From the NCBI GenBank assembly GCA_029265085.1, contig JAJUJY010000078.1, forward strand, positions 1-19,638: a stretch of 19,638 nt of DNA. The letters are read 5' to 3'. Positions 1 through 7,303 of the stretch are shown one piece after another; position 1 is the first letter of the stretch, and each line of letters starts with the position of its first letter. The notes beneath the pieces are model-generated. The model was given only the letters and a program-made list of their open reading frames with translations. It was not told where the DNA came from and did no database searches. Position numbers and translations under genes: made by a program. Source of the stretch: Chloroflexota bacterium. Its GTDB lineage: Bacteria > Chloroflexota > Anaerolineae > Anaerolineales > Anaerolineaceae.

Positions 1-1
1 C

Positions 2-856
2 GAACAAATGCCTGCCCTGGAAGAAGAAATCGAAGAAGCACTGTCGGAACAGATCAGCCTCCACAATTCCTGGGGGCCCAAACGCATCGTCACCAACAAC
101 GGTCGTGTGACCGGCGTTGAATTTAAGAAATGCGTTTCCGTTTTTGACAAAAACAACCGCTTTAACCCGCAGTACGATGAGAACGATACCATTCTGGTGG
201 AAGCCGATGCTGTCCTGGTTTCTATCGGCCAATCCATTGATTGGGGTAATTTACTGGAAGGTTCTACTGCTGAATTGAACCCGAACAAAACCATTAAGGC
301 TGATCCGCTCACCTACCAGACCGGACAATCGGATGTCTTCGCCGGCGGTGACGTTTACACCGGCCCCCGCTTCGCCATCGATGCGATCGCTGCGGGCAAG
401 CAAGCTGCCATTTCCATCCACCGCTTCGTCCATCCCGGGCAGAGCCTGACCATCGGGCGCTTGCAGCAGGAATACATTATGCTGGACAAATCCGATCTCA
501 ACCTCGACGGATACGACCGCGTTCCGCGCCAGAAAGCCGGGCATCAAAATGGCGGTAAATCCGGAGACGCCTTTGCAGATCCGCGCTTAATCTTTACCGA
601 GGAGCAGGTCAAACAGGAAACCTCGCGCTGCCTGGGCTGCGGCGTCACCATGGTGGATGAAGAATTGTGTGTGGGCTGCGGCATGTGCACAACCAAATGT
701 AAATTTGACGCTATCGCCCTGATTCGCAAATTCGACAGTACCGGCGTGGCTTTTGAAGACATCAAACCCGTTGTCCTCAAAAACATGCTTAAACGCAAGG
801 TGCGTATAATCGCCAAAAAGGTCACCAAATCGGTGGGTTCCGTTTTTAAGAAATAG
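2..856 (+). CDS. FAD/NAD(P)-dependent oxidoreductase with C-terminal 4Fe-4S module (5' truncated)
   Basis: The reading frame is open to the left edge, so only the C-terminal part of the gene is present; the ATG at 8 is probably internal. Counting from that Met, residues 1-140 resemble the second half of a glutamate-synthase-small-subunit-type pyridine nucleotide oxidoreductase. They include an AxGQ-like segment near 72-76 and the FAD-binding FAGGD motif at 111-115 followed by TGP and an AIAAGKQAA helix. The tail carries a CxxC pair (C208, C211) and a CxxCxxCxxxC cluster (C221, C224, C227, C231), which is a classical 4Fe-4S ligand set. The expected role is electron transfer between NAD(P)H, FAD and an Fe-S partner in the cytoplasm; the physiological substrate cannot be told. 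The next gene follows 16 bp downstream, so the two are likely co-transcribed. Confidence 0.85.
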   Translation, partial: EQMPALEEEIEEALSEQISLHNSWGPKRIVTNNGRVTGVEFKKCVSVFDKNNRFNPQYDENDTILVEADAVLVSIGQSIDWGNLLEGSTAELNPNKTIKADPLTYQTGQSDVFAGGDVYTGPRFAIDAIAAGKQAAISIHRFVHPGQSLTIGRLQQEYIMLDKSDLNLDGYDRVPRQKAGHQNGGKSGDAFADPRLIFTEEQVKQETSRCLGCGVTMVDEELCVGCGMCTTKCKFDAIALIRKFDSTGVAFEDIKPVVLKNMLKRKVRIIAKKVTKSVGSVFKK

Positions 857-872
857 CTAAGGAGAACGCAGC

Positions 873-1793
873 ATGTTCTTTTTCACCAATTACACCCTCG
901 CTTCTATCTTAACCGCACTGGCGGCTTTGCTGGGATTGATCATTGTCAATGAACTGACCCGCCGCAACAAATGGGTTTCCATTGGCGTATACATCATTCT
1001 TCCAATCCTGCTGACCATCTTCGTCTGGCGGGTAGGAGACGGATCCTCCTCCAACAGCACCTGGTTTGCCTGGGTAAAAACCTATTCAGCTCTGGCAGGC
1101 GTGATTGGTTTTATGGCAATCCGCTACCTTCCCAAACTGGAAACCAGTAAATTTGCCCAATTTTTTCCCGGCTTTATCCTGGGTTTCAATATCCTCGAAG
1201 CCGTGATTCGCGATGTCGAGTGCTTCATGAAAGGCTCATTTGTCGAAGGCGGGCTGACCATCATCGGCGGACCGTGGAACCTGATGAACGCCGCCGCTGG
1301 GATCATTTTGATTATCACCATGACCGGCTGGACGGGTATCAAGGTTGCCAAAACCAAAAGCCAGGACATGATCTGGCCTGACCAATTGTGGTTCTGGATC
1401 ATCGCGTATGATTTGTGGAACATGGCATACTGCTACAATTGCCTCTCCACCCGCTCCTTCTATGCCGGTTTCATTCTATTGCTCTCCTGCACCCTGCCGT
1501 CATTCTTCATCAAGCGCGGCGCATGGCTGCAGCACCGCGCACAGACCCTGGCGTTGTGGGGCATGTTCTCGCTTACCTTCGCCTACAGCAATTCTCCCTT
1601 GTTCGGCATTACCACCACCAACAACCCCGCTGCGCTGTTCACCCTCAGTGCGCTGGCGCTGCTCTCCAATATCGCCGTGTTGGTGTATGTGATCTATCGA
1701 TCATCCAAGACCAAACGCAACTTCATCAAGCAAGATCTGTTCGACCACCTGAAGGTTTACCGCCAGGCGCTGAAAGAAAACAACCTGGCTTGA
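873..1793 (+). CDS. Polytopic membrane protein, DUF5692-like
   Basis: This is a 306-residue, strongly hydrophobic protein with roughly eight predicted membrane segments, for example about 5-25, 35-52, 70-88, 138-157, 198-215 and 258-280. Conserved-looking polar patches between them include WFAWVKTYSALAG near 65-77 and NILEAVIRD near 106-114. The pattern matches my memory of the DUF5692 family of uncharacterised membrane proteins, so the name is tentative and no function is known. An AAGGAG ribosome binding site lies at 859-864, 8 bases before the ATG. The gene starts 16 bp after the oxidoreductase stop and is followed by a strong terminator, so it is the last gene of that operon. Confidence 0.8.
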   Translation: MFFFTNYTLASILTALAALLGLIIVNELTRRNKWVSIGVYIILPILLTIFVWRVGDGSSSNSTWFAWVKTYSALAGVIGFMAIRYLPKLETSKFAQFFPGFILGFNILEAVIRDVECFMKGSFVEGGLTIIGGPWNLMNAAAGIILIITMTGWTGIKVAKTKSQDMIWPDQLWFWIIAYDLWNMAYCYNCLSTRSFYAGFILLLSCTLPSFFIKRGAWLQHRAQTLALWGMFSLTFAYSNSPLFGITTTNNPAALFTLSALALLSNIAVLVYVIYRSSKTKRNFIKQDLFDHLKVYRQALKENNLA

Positions 1794-1809
1794 TGGTGAA
1801 TTTTGAAAT

Positions 1810-1845
1810 AAAACGCGCCCCCTGGAAACAGAGGGCGCGTTTTTG
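1810..1845 (+). terminator. Rho-independent terminator of the oxidoreductase/membrane protein operon
   Basis: A GC-rich stem, AAACGCGCCC at 1811-1820 paired with GGGCGCGTTT at 1833-1842, has a 12-nt loop and runs into a T tract. It lies 17 bases after the stop codon at 1793. Confidence 0.9.
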
Positions 1846-2374
1846 GTTAATTTATAAAAATTCACGTATCTATTTATGTATAAATATTTCCATTTTTGCA
1901 GCGCTCACTCATACGTATCAACCATCTATTGGATTAAACCTTCGGCAGTTTTGTATTTTGACGAAACCATCATAAATAAGAGAAAAAAGGCCGGAAGGAT
2001 TACAGTTTTCACCAGCAGCGAAAAATGGACACGATACCCTTGTGGGATTCGATTCCCATTCGTAGTACTTACCACCGACATCCAGGGTATGAGGCAAAAT
2101 TCTTCGTCCTCGTCGTCTATTGAGTGGGTTCTGCTCATTAGCCGACCAGAAAAAATCCAGTTCGAGCGTGCCGGGCACACGGATGGCTCACAAGGGGATG
2201 ATAGAGCCAATCGTTGTTCGTTTATAGCGCCTGCTTAAAATTAAGCAGAGATTTGCCTTGATCCCAAGTGTAGTCATACAGTGATTTTATTGAGAATTTA
2301 CTGAAATTATTTACGCTGTTTCTTAAACTGTTAAGTTAGGGATTGGTTATATTTTTGTTATTACGGAGCGAACA
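1846..2374. other. Gene-poor spacer with inverted repeats
   Basis: I see no convincing gene in this stretch. Open frames on both strands (1876-2238 plus; 1918-2210 minus) have no ribosome binding site, no recognisable domain and low-complexity serine runs. The spacer does contain structure: a hairpin TGGGA/TCCCA inside a wider ATACCCT/AGGGTAT stem (2034-2090), and a palindrome at 2231-2248. The promoter of the secreted protein gene at 2375 must lie in the last 150 bases. A TTGAGA at 2290-2295 is a possible -35, but no good -10 is spaced from it. Confidence 0.5.
2231..2248. promoter_or_regulatory. Palindrome upstream of the secreted protein gene
   Basis: CTGCTTAA and TTAAGCAG form 8-bp arms around two bases. 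A second, shorter CTTAA/TTAAG repeat lies at 2322-2335. Either could be an operator for the gene at 2375; this is inference from symmetry and position alone. Confidence 0.3.
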
Positions 2375-4993
2375 ATGAAGATGGATAAGAATTTATTGAC
2401 TGGTTTTTCAACCCTGACGCGATTGCTTGTTGTGCTTGGCTTGATCGTGAGTCTGGGAATGGAAGGGCAATTAAATTCAGTACACGCAGCGCTCTCAATC
2501 AGCGTGGAACAGGCATCTGGCCAAACAGATCCAACCGCCAACAGTCCGGTGAATTTTACGGTGACTTTTGGCGAGGCCATTGATCCGGCTACCTTTACAA
2601 CGGATGATCTCACCTTGGGGGGTACAGCTGCTGGGAATTTATCGGCAGTGATCACGGAAATCACACCGAATGATAACACCACTTTTAATATCGCAGTCAG
2701 CGGCATGAATTTTTCAGGTACGGTGACCTGTTCAATTGCAGCAAACATGGTGCAAACGTTGGGAGGTTCACCATTTGCACAAAGCACCAGCACAGACAAC
2801 CTTGTTTTTTATGATCATGACCATAATGTGACAATCGTGGAAATCAGCACTGCTGAACAATTTAATACGATCCGTAATGATTTGGACGGGGTTTACCGCT
2901 TACTGGCGGATATTGATCTTTCTGCATACACCAATTGGACCCCGATTGGCAGTGATCTAAGCCCCTTTACAGGTATTTTGGATGGAAACGGAAAAGTGAT
3001 CAGCGGATTAAAGATCACGGATACAACCGGGTCAAACCAGGGTTTGTTTGGTGTTACCGGAAGCAGTGCCTGGATTAAAGATTTAACCATCCTCAACGCC
3101 GCCATCACAGCTGGTGACAATGCTGGTATCCTGGTTGGTCAAAACGTTGGGAATATTTTGCGGGTGAGTGTCAGCGGAAACATTTCCGGGGATGAGTATG
3201 TTGGCGGATTGGCCGGAAAAAATACCGGCTATATTCAGCGATCTTATTCTACGGCCACCGTAACTGCTGCTGGATATGTGGGGGGGCTTGTGGGAGAGAA
3301 CAGTCAGATGATCTCTGAGTCATATGCTGCTTCACCGGTGTTAGCCTCCGTATTTAATAACTATATCCAATTTGATGGAAGTAATGACTATATTTTGATT
3401 CCGCATGACACTGCCTATGAGACTGACAGCTTTACTCTGGAGGCCTGGTTTCAATGGGACCAGGCATACATAGATAACGGGCCTGAAAATAATGATGCGG
3501 ATGTTCAATTTATTGTAGGAAAAGGGTTCGAGCAGTTTGAAATTCATACGGAGGGTGGATCAGGGGAAAACGGGATTCGATTTATTCCCATTCCGCGGAT
3601 CACCGTGGAAGGGGCATCATCAGATGCATATCATGATGTTTTAGATGTGATCCAGCCGGGTTGGTTCCATGTAGCTACTTCATGGGATTTTACAACCAAA
3701 ACCGTGCGGGTATATATCAATGGGGTACAGCAAGATATTTATCATTGGGAAAGCTATCCAAGCACTCGGCGCAATGATGGGCCAGCACCGACGGTTACCC
3801 TTGAAGACCCCAATACCAATCCATTTGCTGGTAATACCTTCCCATTGTTAATCGGTGTACGAAGTGATATTTCTGGTAACCCTGGAGGAATGTATTTTAA
3901 GGGAAAGATTGCTGATGTTCGTTTCTGGAATGTGGTCCGCAGTGGTGAACAAATCGATGCCAGTAAAAATATTCAATTAAATGGGGATGAAAGTGGATTA
4001 ATGGGGTATTGGAAGCTGAATGAAGCCAGTGGGACGATTGCCCTGGATAGTTCAACCAACGGAAATGATGGCACTTTAATGAACGGTGCTTCCCGTGTGC
4101 AGGAAGCTACAACCAATGTGGGCGGCTTGATAGGGGTCAATACCGGAACGGTGACAGATTCCTATTACGATCTTGAGGTATCCGGGATGAGTGACACCGG
4201 AAAAGGTGAAGGAAAAACAACCGCTCAAATGAAAAACACAACTACCTTTGCCTCTTGGGATTTTAACGATACCTGGCAAATGACCAATGAAATTACGTAT
4301 CCATTTTTCCTGTCTTATACTTTAAGTTATAACGCAGGAACGAACGGCACTCTTAGCGGAATTTCCACGCAAACAATCAGCAGGGGTGGGGTCGGTTCCA
4401 TTATCACTGCGGTACCGAATACAGGCTATCATTTTGTCAAGTGGAGCGATGACAGTTCCGACAATCCCCGGCAGGATAAAAATATTACCGGGAATCTATC
4501 GGTAACTGCTGAATTTGCACTCAACCAATACACACTCACTTACACAGCAGGAACGGGCGGCAGTATCACGGGGACCAGCCCCCAAACCGTGAACCACGGC
4601 AGCGACGGAACAGAAGTCACCGCAGTCGCTTCAGAAGGCTATCATTTTGTCCAGTGGAGTGACGGGGTTCTGACTGCTTCTCGTATCGATACCGGTATCA
4701 CCGGAAATCTATCGGTCAGTGCGCAATTTGCGCTCAACCAATACACACTCACCTATACCGCGGGAACAGGCGGCAGTATTACGGGGACCAGCCCGCAAAC
4801 CGTGAACCACGGCAGTGACGGAACAGAAGTCACCGCAGTCGCTTCAGAAGGCTATCATTTTGTCCAGTGGAGTGACGGGGTTCTGACTGCTTCTCGTACC
4901 GATACAGGTATCACCGGGAATCTATCGGTCAGTGCGCAATTTGCTGTGGATGAATCAAACTACTTAATTTTCTTACCAATGATTTTCCGTTAA
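2375..4993 (+). CDS. Large secreted multidomain protein: Ig-like, GLUG, LamG and InlB-type repeats
   Basis: This 872-residue protein has a signal peptide at residues 1-38 (basic start, hydrophobic core, cleavage after VHA). Next comes a bacterial Ig-like domain at about 39-150 (VNFTVTFGEAIDP, then SIAANMVQ). GLUG-type repeats follow from about 155 to 325 (VGGLAGKNTG, VGGLVGEN). A LamG/concanavalin-like domain sits at about 328-572 (IQFDGSNDYI, FTLEAWF, WFHVATSWD, GKIADVRFWN, GYWKLNE). GLUG sequence resumes at about 579-640 (VGGLIGVNTG). Three 71-residue InlB B-repeat-type units (GYHFVKWSD or GYHFVQWSD) cover about 648-856. The chain ends in YLIFLPMIFR. Likely role: cell-surface or extracellular adhesion or glycan binding. 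The ATG at 2375 has CGGAG 6-7 bases upstream. It is monocistronic, with its own terminator. Confidence 0.85.
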   Translation: MKMDKNLLTGFSTLTRLLVVLGLIVSLGMEGQLNSVHAALSISVEQASGQTDPTANSPVNFTVTFGEAIDPATFTTDDLTLGGTAAGNLSAVITEITPNDNTTFNIAVSGMNFSGTVTCSIAANMVQTLGGSPFAQSTSTDNLVFYDHDHNVTIVEISTAEQFNTIRNDLDGVYRLLADIDLSAYTNWTPIGSDLSPFTGILDGNGKVISGLKITDTTGSNQGLFGVTGSSAWIKDLTILNAAITAGDNAGILVGQNVGNILRVSVSGNISGDEYVGGLAGKNTGYIQRSYSTATVTAAGYVGGLVGENSQMISESYAASPVLASVFNNYIQFDGSNDYILIPHDTAYETDSFTLEAWFQWDQAYIDNGPENNDADVQFIVGKGFEQFEIHTEGGSGENGIRFIPIPRITVEGASSDAYHDVLDVIQPGWFHVATSWDFTTKTVRVYINGVQQDIYHWESYPSTRRNDGPAPTVTLEDPNTNPFAGNTFPLLIGVRSDISGNPGGMYFKGKIADVRFWNVVRSGEQIDASKNIQLNGDESGLMGYWKLNEASGTIALDSSTNGNDGTLMNGASRVQEATTNVGGLIGVNTGTVTDSYYDLEVSGMSDTGKGEGKTTAQMKNTTTFASWDFNDTWQMTNEITYPFFLSYTLSYNAGTNGTLSGISTQTISRGGVGSIITAVPNTGYHFVKWSDDSSDNPRQDKNITGNLSVTAEFALNQYTLTYTAGTGGSITGTSPQTVNHGSDGTEVTAVASEGYHFVQWSDGVLTASRIDTGITGNLSVSAQFALNQYTLTYTAGTGGSITGTSPQTVNHGSDGTEVTAVASEGYHFVQWSDGVLTASRTDTGITGNLSVSAQFAVDESNYLIFLPMIFR
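4316..4948 (+). repeat. Three tandem 213-bp units encoding InlB-type repeats
   Basis: Units start at 4316, 4529 and 4742, each 213 bp (71 codons). The second and third are nearly identical: about a dozen base changes crowd toward the two ends and only one residue differs (Ile to Thr), with a central block of more than 80 bases identical. The first unit is clearly diverged, keeping the GYHFVxWSD and ITGNLSV cores. Confidence 0.9.
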
Positions 4994-5025
4994 GAAAGAA
5001 AACTCGCAAACACCCGCTAATCAGA

Positions 5026-5070
5026 AAACAAATCGCCTCGGAGCTGCTTTCCGGGGCGATTTGTTTATTG
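5026..5070 (+). terminator. Rho-independent terminator of the secreted protein gene
   Basis: AAACAAATCGCC at 5026-5037 pairs with GGCGATTTGTTT at 5055-5066, extended inward by CGG/CCG, about 33 bases after the stop codon. Confidence 0.85.
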
Positions 5071-5466
5071 GGTCGCTGATCATCAGATACAGTCAAAGAA
5101 AGGAATGACTATTAATCCGTGGATTTCGTCAAAATCATTGCGAGGCAGTTATCATAATACAGAGATTCAAGATCGGATTGCAAGGCGGTCCGAAAAGGTA
5201 ATATCCACACCCGAGCATGAAACCCCTGTTGCATGAAATGGTAATAAAATGGTGAAAGTATGAATTTAATTAAAAAATAATGAAATTAGATCCTATGACT
5301 TGACTTTAGAGTTCGGTAAAAAAGAACGACAAAAAAAGCACCTTGTATGAGGCAATTTGCATCCAGAACATCGTCGTTGAAACCACATCACATAAAACGT
5401 GGGCAGTGATCTGCCCGGCGGAAGAGGAGTACATATACGTTTTGACGCCTATGCTTGTCGATGGTA
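5071..5466. other. AT-rich spacer without a supported gene
   Basis: No convincing gene. There is a short imperfect direct repeat, ATTGCGAGGCAGT at 5137-5149 and ATTGCAAGGCGGT at 5177-5189, two mismatches in 13. An open frame on the plus strand (5343-5582, TTG start) runs through the minus-strand terminator into the end of the amidase gene, and I do not call it. Confidence 0.4.
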
Positions 5467-5497
5467 AGAAAAAATTAGGGGAGCTATGTGCTCCCCT
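5467..5497 (-). terminator. Terminator of the minus-strand amidase cluster
   Basis: AGGGGAGC at 5477-5484 and GCTCCCCT at 5490-5497 form an 8-bp stem with a 5-base loop. Read on the minus strand it is followed by a T-rich tract (complement of 5467-5476). It lies 40 bases past the amidase stop codon. Confidence 0.85.
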
Positions 5498-5536
5498 TTC
5501 CCATTTACCACTCTCCAAATGCGAGGGGTGTGTAGA

Positions 5537-6358
5537 TTATGGAGCAGGGTATGCACCTTCAATTGTCTCGCCACTATATTGATCTAGCTGTTGTGATGAA
5601 GATAAAGGTGCAGGGTAAGCATCTTGTGCATTCAATGCGGCTCCACTAACGCCACCAGAGGAAAACACAACGGCAATGAAAATCTCCCTATATAATATTT
5701 TGATAAGCAAGTATCGTTGCGAATCACCTGTTGGTATTGTGCTTAATGGTTTATCTACCTCATCTAAACCCTGCGCATTGGAATGATATGTGACGTAAAT
5801 CTCACTTTCGTTTTCATCTGTCACAAGCATTGTATGGTATGTAACCCAGTTGCCTGATCCATCATTTGATTGCAGTTGGATTACATCTCCCGGTGAAAGG
5901 TGGTATTTCGCGGTTGACACACTATTTGTCCAACCCGGTACTTCAGCATATTTATTTTGATCAGCAAAATAGCTTCTAAATTGATCTGTTGCGCTCCAAC
6001 TTGTAGACCATTCCCATTCGCGGAAATCCCCCAAACACCATATAGGTGTTGACGGATTTCTGTTCACATACCATTCAGTATCAGTATCTTCATACCTGCA
6101 ACCATCACCATCACCCTTCTCTGAAAACCTACCCGCCTTCAATGCTTGACTTACAAAATTAGTGCAGTCATTAAAACCGAAGTCAGGAAAATCAGGATTG
6201 TGATGAGTGCTCCCCTGTGATGTCCAGGTATAGGCATAATCAATTGCTTTTGCTCGACTTGGTGAAATGGATGTTGCAGATAAAGCTCCCTGTTCTGTTC
6301 CTTGAAGATTTAAGACTGTCAGGGCTTCTGGAATAGATTGTGCATCTATTACTAACAA
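5537..6358 (-). CDS. Amidase-domain (Amidase_6-like) protein, probably the 3' part of a frameshifted gene
   Basis: Taken from a TTG at 6358 this is 273 residues. The segment KAIDYAYTW (37-45) followed by FNDCTNFVSQALKAG (62-76) is the hallmark of the putative amidase domain family PF12671, with a likely catalytic Cys65. His175 (YHTMLVTD) and His192 (YHSNA) are candidate partners. Such domains are papain-like cysteine amidases often acting on cell-wall peptides. No signal peptide, no ATG and no good ribosome binding site exist at the start. The frame stays open upstream to 6406, overlapping the preceding gene in another frame, which points to a frameshift. The C-terminus has a signal-peptide-like hydrophobic stretch (about 225-245) and two AYPAP motifs (247-251, 269-273). 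Confidence 0.7.
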   Translation of the reverse strand: MLVIDAQSIPEALTVLNLQGTEQGALSATSISPSRAKAIDYAYTWTSQGSTHHNPDFPDFGFNDCTNFVSQALKAGRFSEKGDGDGCRYEDTDTEWYVNRNPSTPIWCLGDFREWEWSTSWSATDQFRSYFADQNKYAEVPGWTNSVSTAKYHLSPGDVIQLQSNDGSGNWVTYHTMLVTDENESEIYVTYHSNAQGLDEVDKPLSTIPTGDSQRYLLIKILYREIFIAVVFSSGGVSGAALNAQDAYPAPLSSSQQLDQYSGETIEGAYPAP

Positions 6359-6363
6359 TTGGT

Positions 6364-6672
6364 TTATCTCATTAGTATATTGGCTACTAACAATCTGGCT
6401 GCATGATCAATCAGATATTTCCTGTCCAATGCTGTTGGGGCAAAAGTAGAATTAGTGTCTGTAAGCTCGGGGTATTCACCGAGTAAAATGCCTTTCATGA
6501 GTCTTGTATAGGCTTCAGTATCGGGCTGAATATCAAGACTTTTCGCTTCAATAAAGGTGAGGATGATTCTTTCAGATTGATTATCGCCGACCTGTTGTGC
6601 TAATGCTGAATTTGTAAATAGGGAGCCAGCTAACAAAAGAACAATTATCCCAAGTTTCATTGTAGTCTTCAT
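6364..6672 (-). CDS. Small secreted protein, likely the N-terminal part of the frameshifted amidase gene
   Basis: This is a 102-residue frame with a clear signal peptide (MKTTMKLGIIVLLLAG, then Ala-rich SALAQQ near 22-27). The rest is related to the protein encoded at 6740-7093: both carry LDIQPxTExYxRxMKGILLGEYPELT. A GAGGAG ribosome binding site lies about 10 bases before the ATG. The frame stops only 6 bases before the amidase TTG. Near 6396-6402 the shifted frame reads QIV directly after the AA of DHAA, matching the AAKQI of its paralog. One missing C in a GCC-C run would join this signal peptide and spacer to the amidase domain. Confidence 0.65.
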   Translation of the reverse strand: MKTTMKLGIIVLLLAGSLFTNSALAQQVGDNQSERIILTFIEAKSLDIQPDTEAYTRLMKGILLGEYPELTDTNSTFAPTALDRKYLIDHAARLLVANILMR

Positions 6673-6739
6673 TGTCGACGAACTCCTCGATGTATGGTGT
6701 ACAGGGTTTGCTTTTCAGTGCATTTGTATCTAACACGCT

Positions 6740-7093
6740 CTATGGATTTTGTGCTTCAGGTATATCTGTACCCTTGTCTCCTCCCTTAAAGTTAATTTGT
6801 TTAGCTGCAAAGTCAATAATTAGATTAATGTCATCCTGGCCATTGATAAAAGCAGAATCTCTTCCTGTTAATTCTGGGTACTCACCAAGAAGAATACCCT
6901 TCATAAACCTCGAATACTCCTCTGTATTTGGTTGGATATCCAGGTTTTTTGATTGGATGTAAGATGAAATAATTTGCCTCGCTTTTTTATCGCCTTCTGT
7001 TTCGCGACTTTCCCGTGCGCTTACAAAAATTAAGAAGGATACAAGTCCGACAAGAAGTATCGCAATTGTTATCGTAACTCTTTTAGATTTCAT
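6740..7093 (-). CDS. Small membrane-anchored or secreted protein, paralog of the 6364-6672 product
   Basis: This 117-residue protein has an N-terminal hydrophobic segment (about 5-25) after MKSKR, so it is exported or anchored. Residues about 40-105 align with the neighbouring gene product through LDIQPNTEEYSRFMKGILLGEYPELT and an FAAKQI segment. No family name is recognised and no function can be given. It ends in a polar tail without a catalytic domain. An AGAGGGA ribosome binding site stands 4 bases before the ATG. It is the first gene after a strong minus-strand promoter (7246-7273) and probably heads a transcript that includes the amidase cluster. Confidence 0.7.
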   Translation of the reverse strand: MKSKRVTITIAILLVGLVSFLIFVSARESRETEGDKKARQIISSYIQSKNLDIQPNTEEYSRFMKGILLGEYPELTGRDSAFINGQDDINLIIDFAAKQINFKGGDKGTDIPEAQNP

Positions 7094-7245
7094 TTTCCCT
7101 CTTTGTGTAAAGAAGATGACATTGCAGGGGTTAAGCTTCTTCTCTGGTTTTAAACCATTGTAAATAGGCTCTTCTTACAGGTAGAGAAAGGATGGTGACT
7201 CCTGTAACAGATAAGTATTTTTAATTGCTTTTTACCTCTCTTATG

Positions 7246-7273
7246 ATTATACAAACTTCACACTTTCGGTCAA
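7246..7273 (-). promoter_or_regulatory. Sigma-70-type promoter for the minus-strand cluster
   Basis: On the minus strand TTGACC (7268-7273) and a perfect TATAAT (7246-7251) are separated by 16 bases. Transcription would start near 7239, leaving a leader of about 145 bases before the ATG at 7093. The insertion sequence begins about 30 bases upstream of the -35 box, so this promoter is intact. Confidence 0.75.
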
Positions 7274-7303
7274 GTGAAACCTAACACAAAGCTCAAAAAC
7301 AAG

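Noticed and set aside
2030..2075. tRNA-like T-arm
   Set aside because: The loop resembles a T-loop but carries an extra base, and no matching acceptor or anticodon stem is found.
1876..2238. Open frame of 120 codons in the spacer, with overlapping minus-strand frames
   Set aside because: No ribosome binding site, no domain, serine run from a simple repeat; several frames are open on both strands, as in non-coding sequence.
5343..5582. Plus-strand frame of 79 codons
   Set aside because: TTG start without a good ribosome binding site; it crosses the minus-strand terminator and the amidase 3' end.
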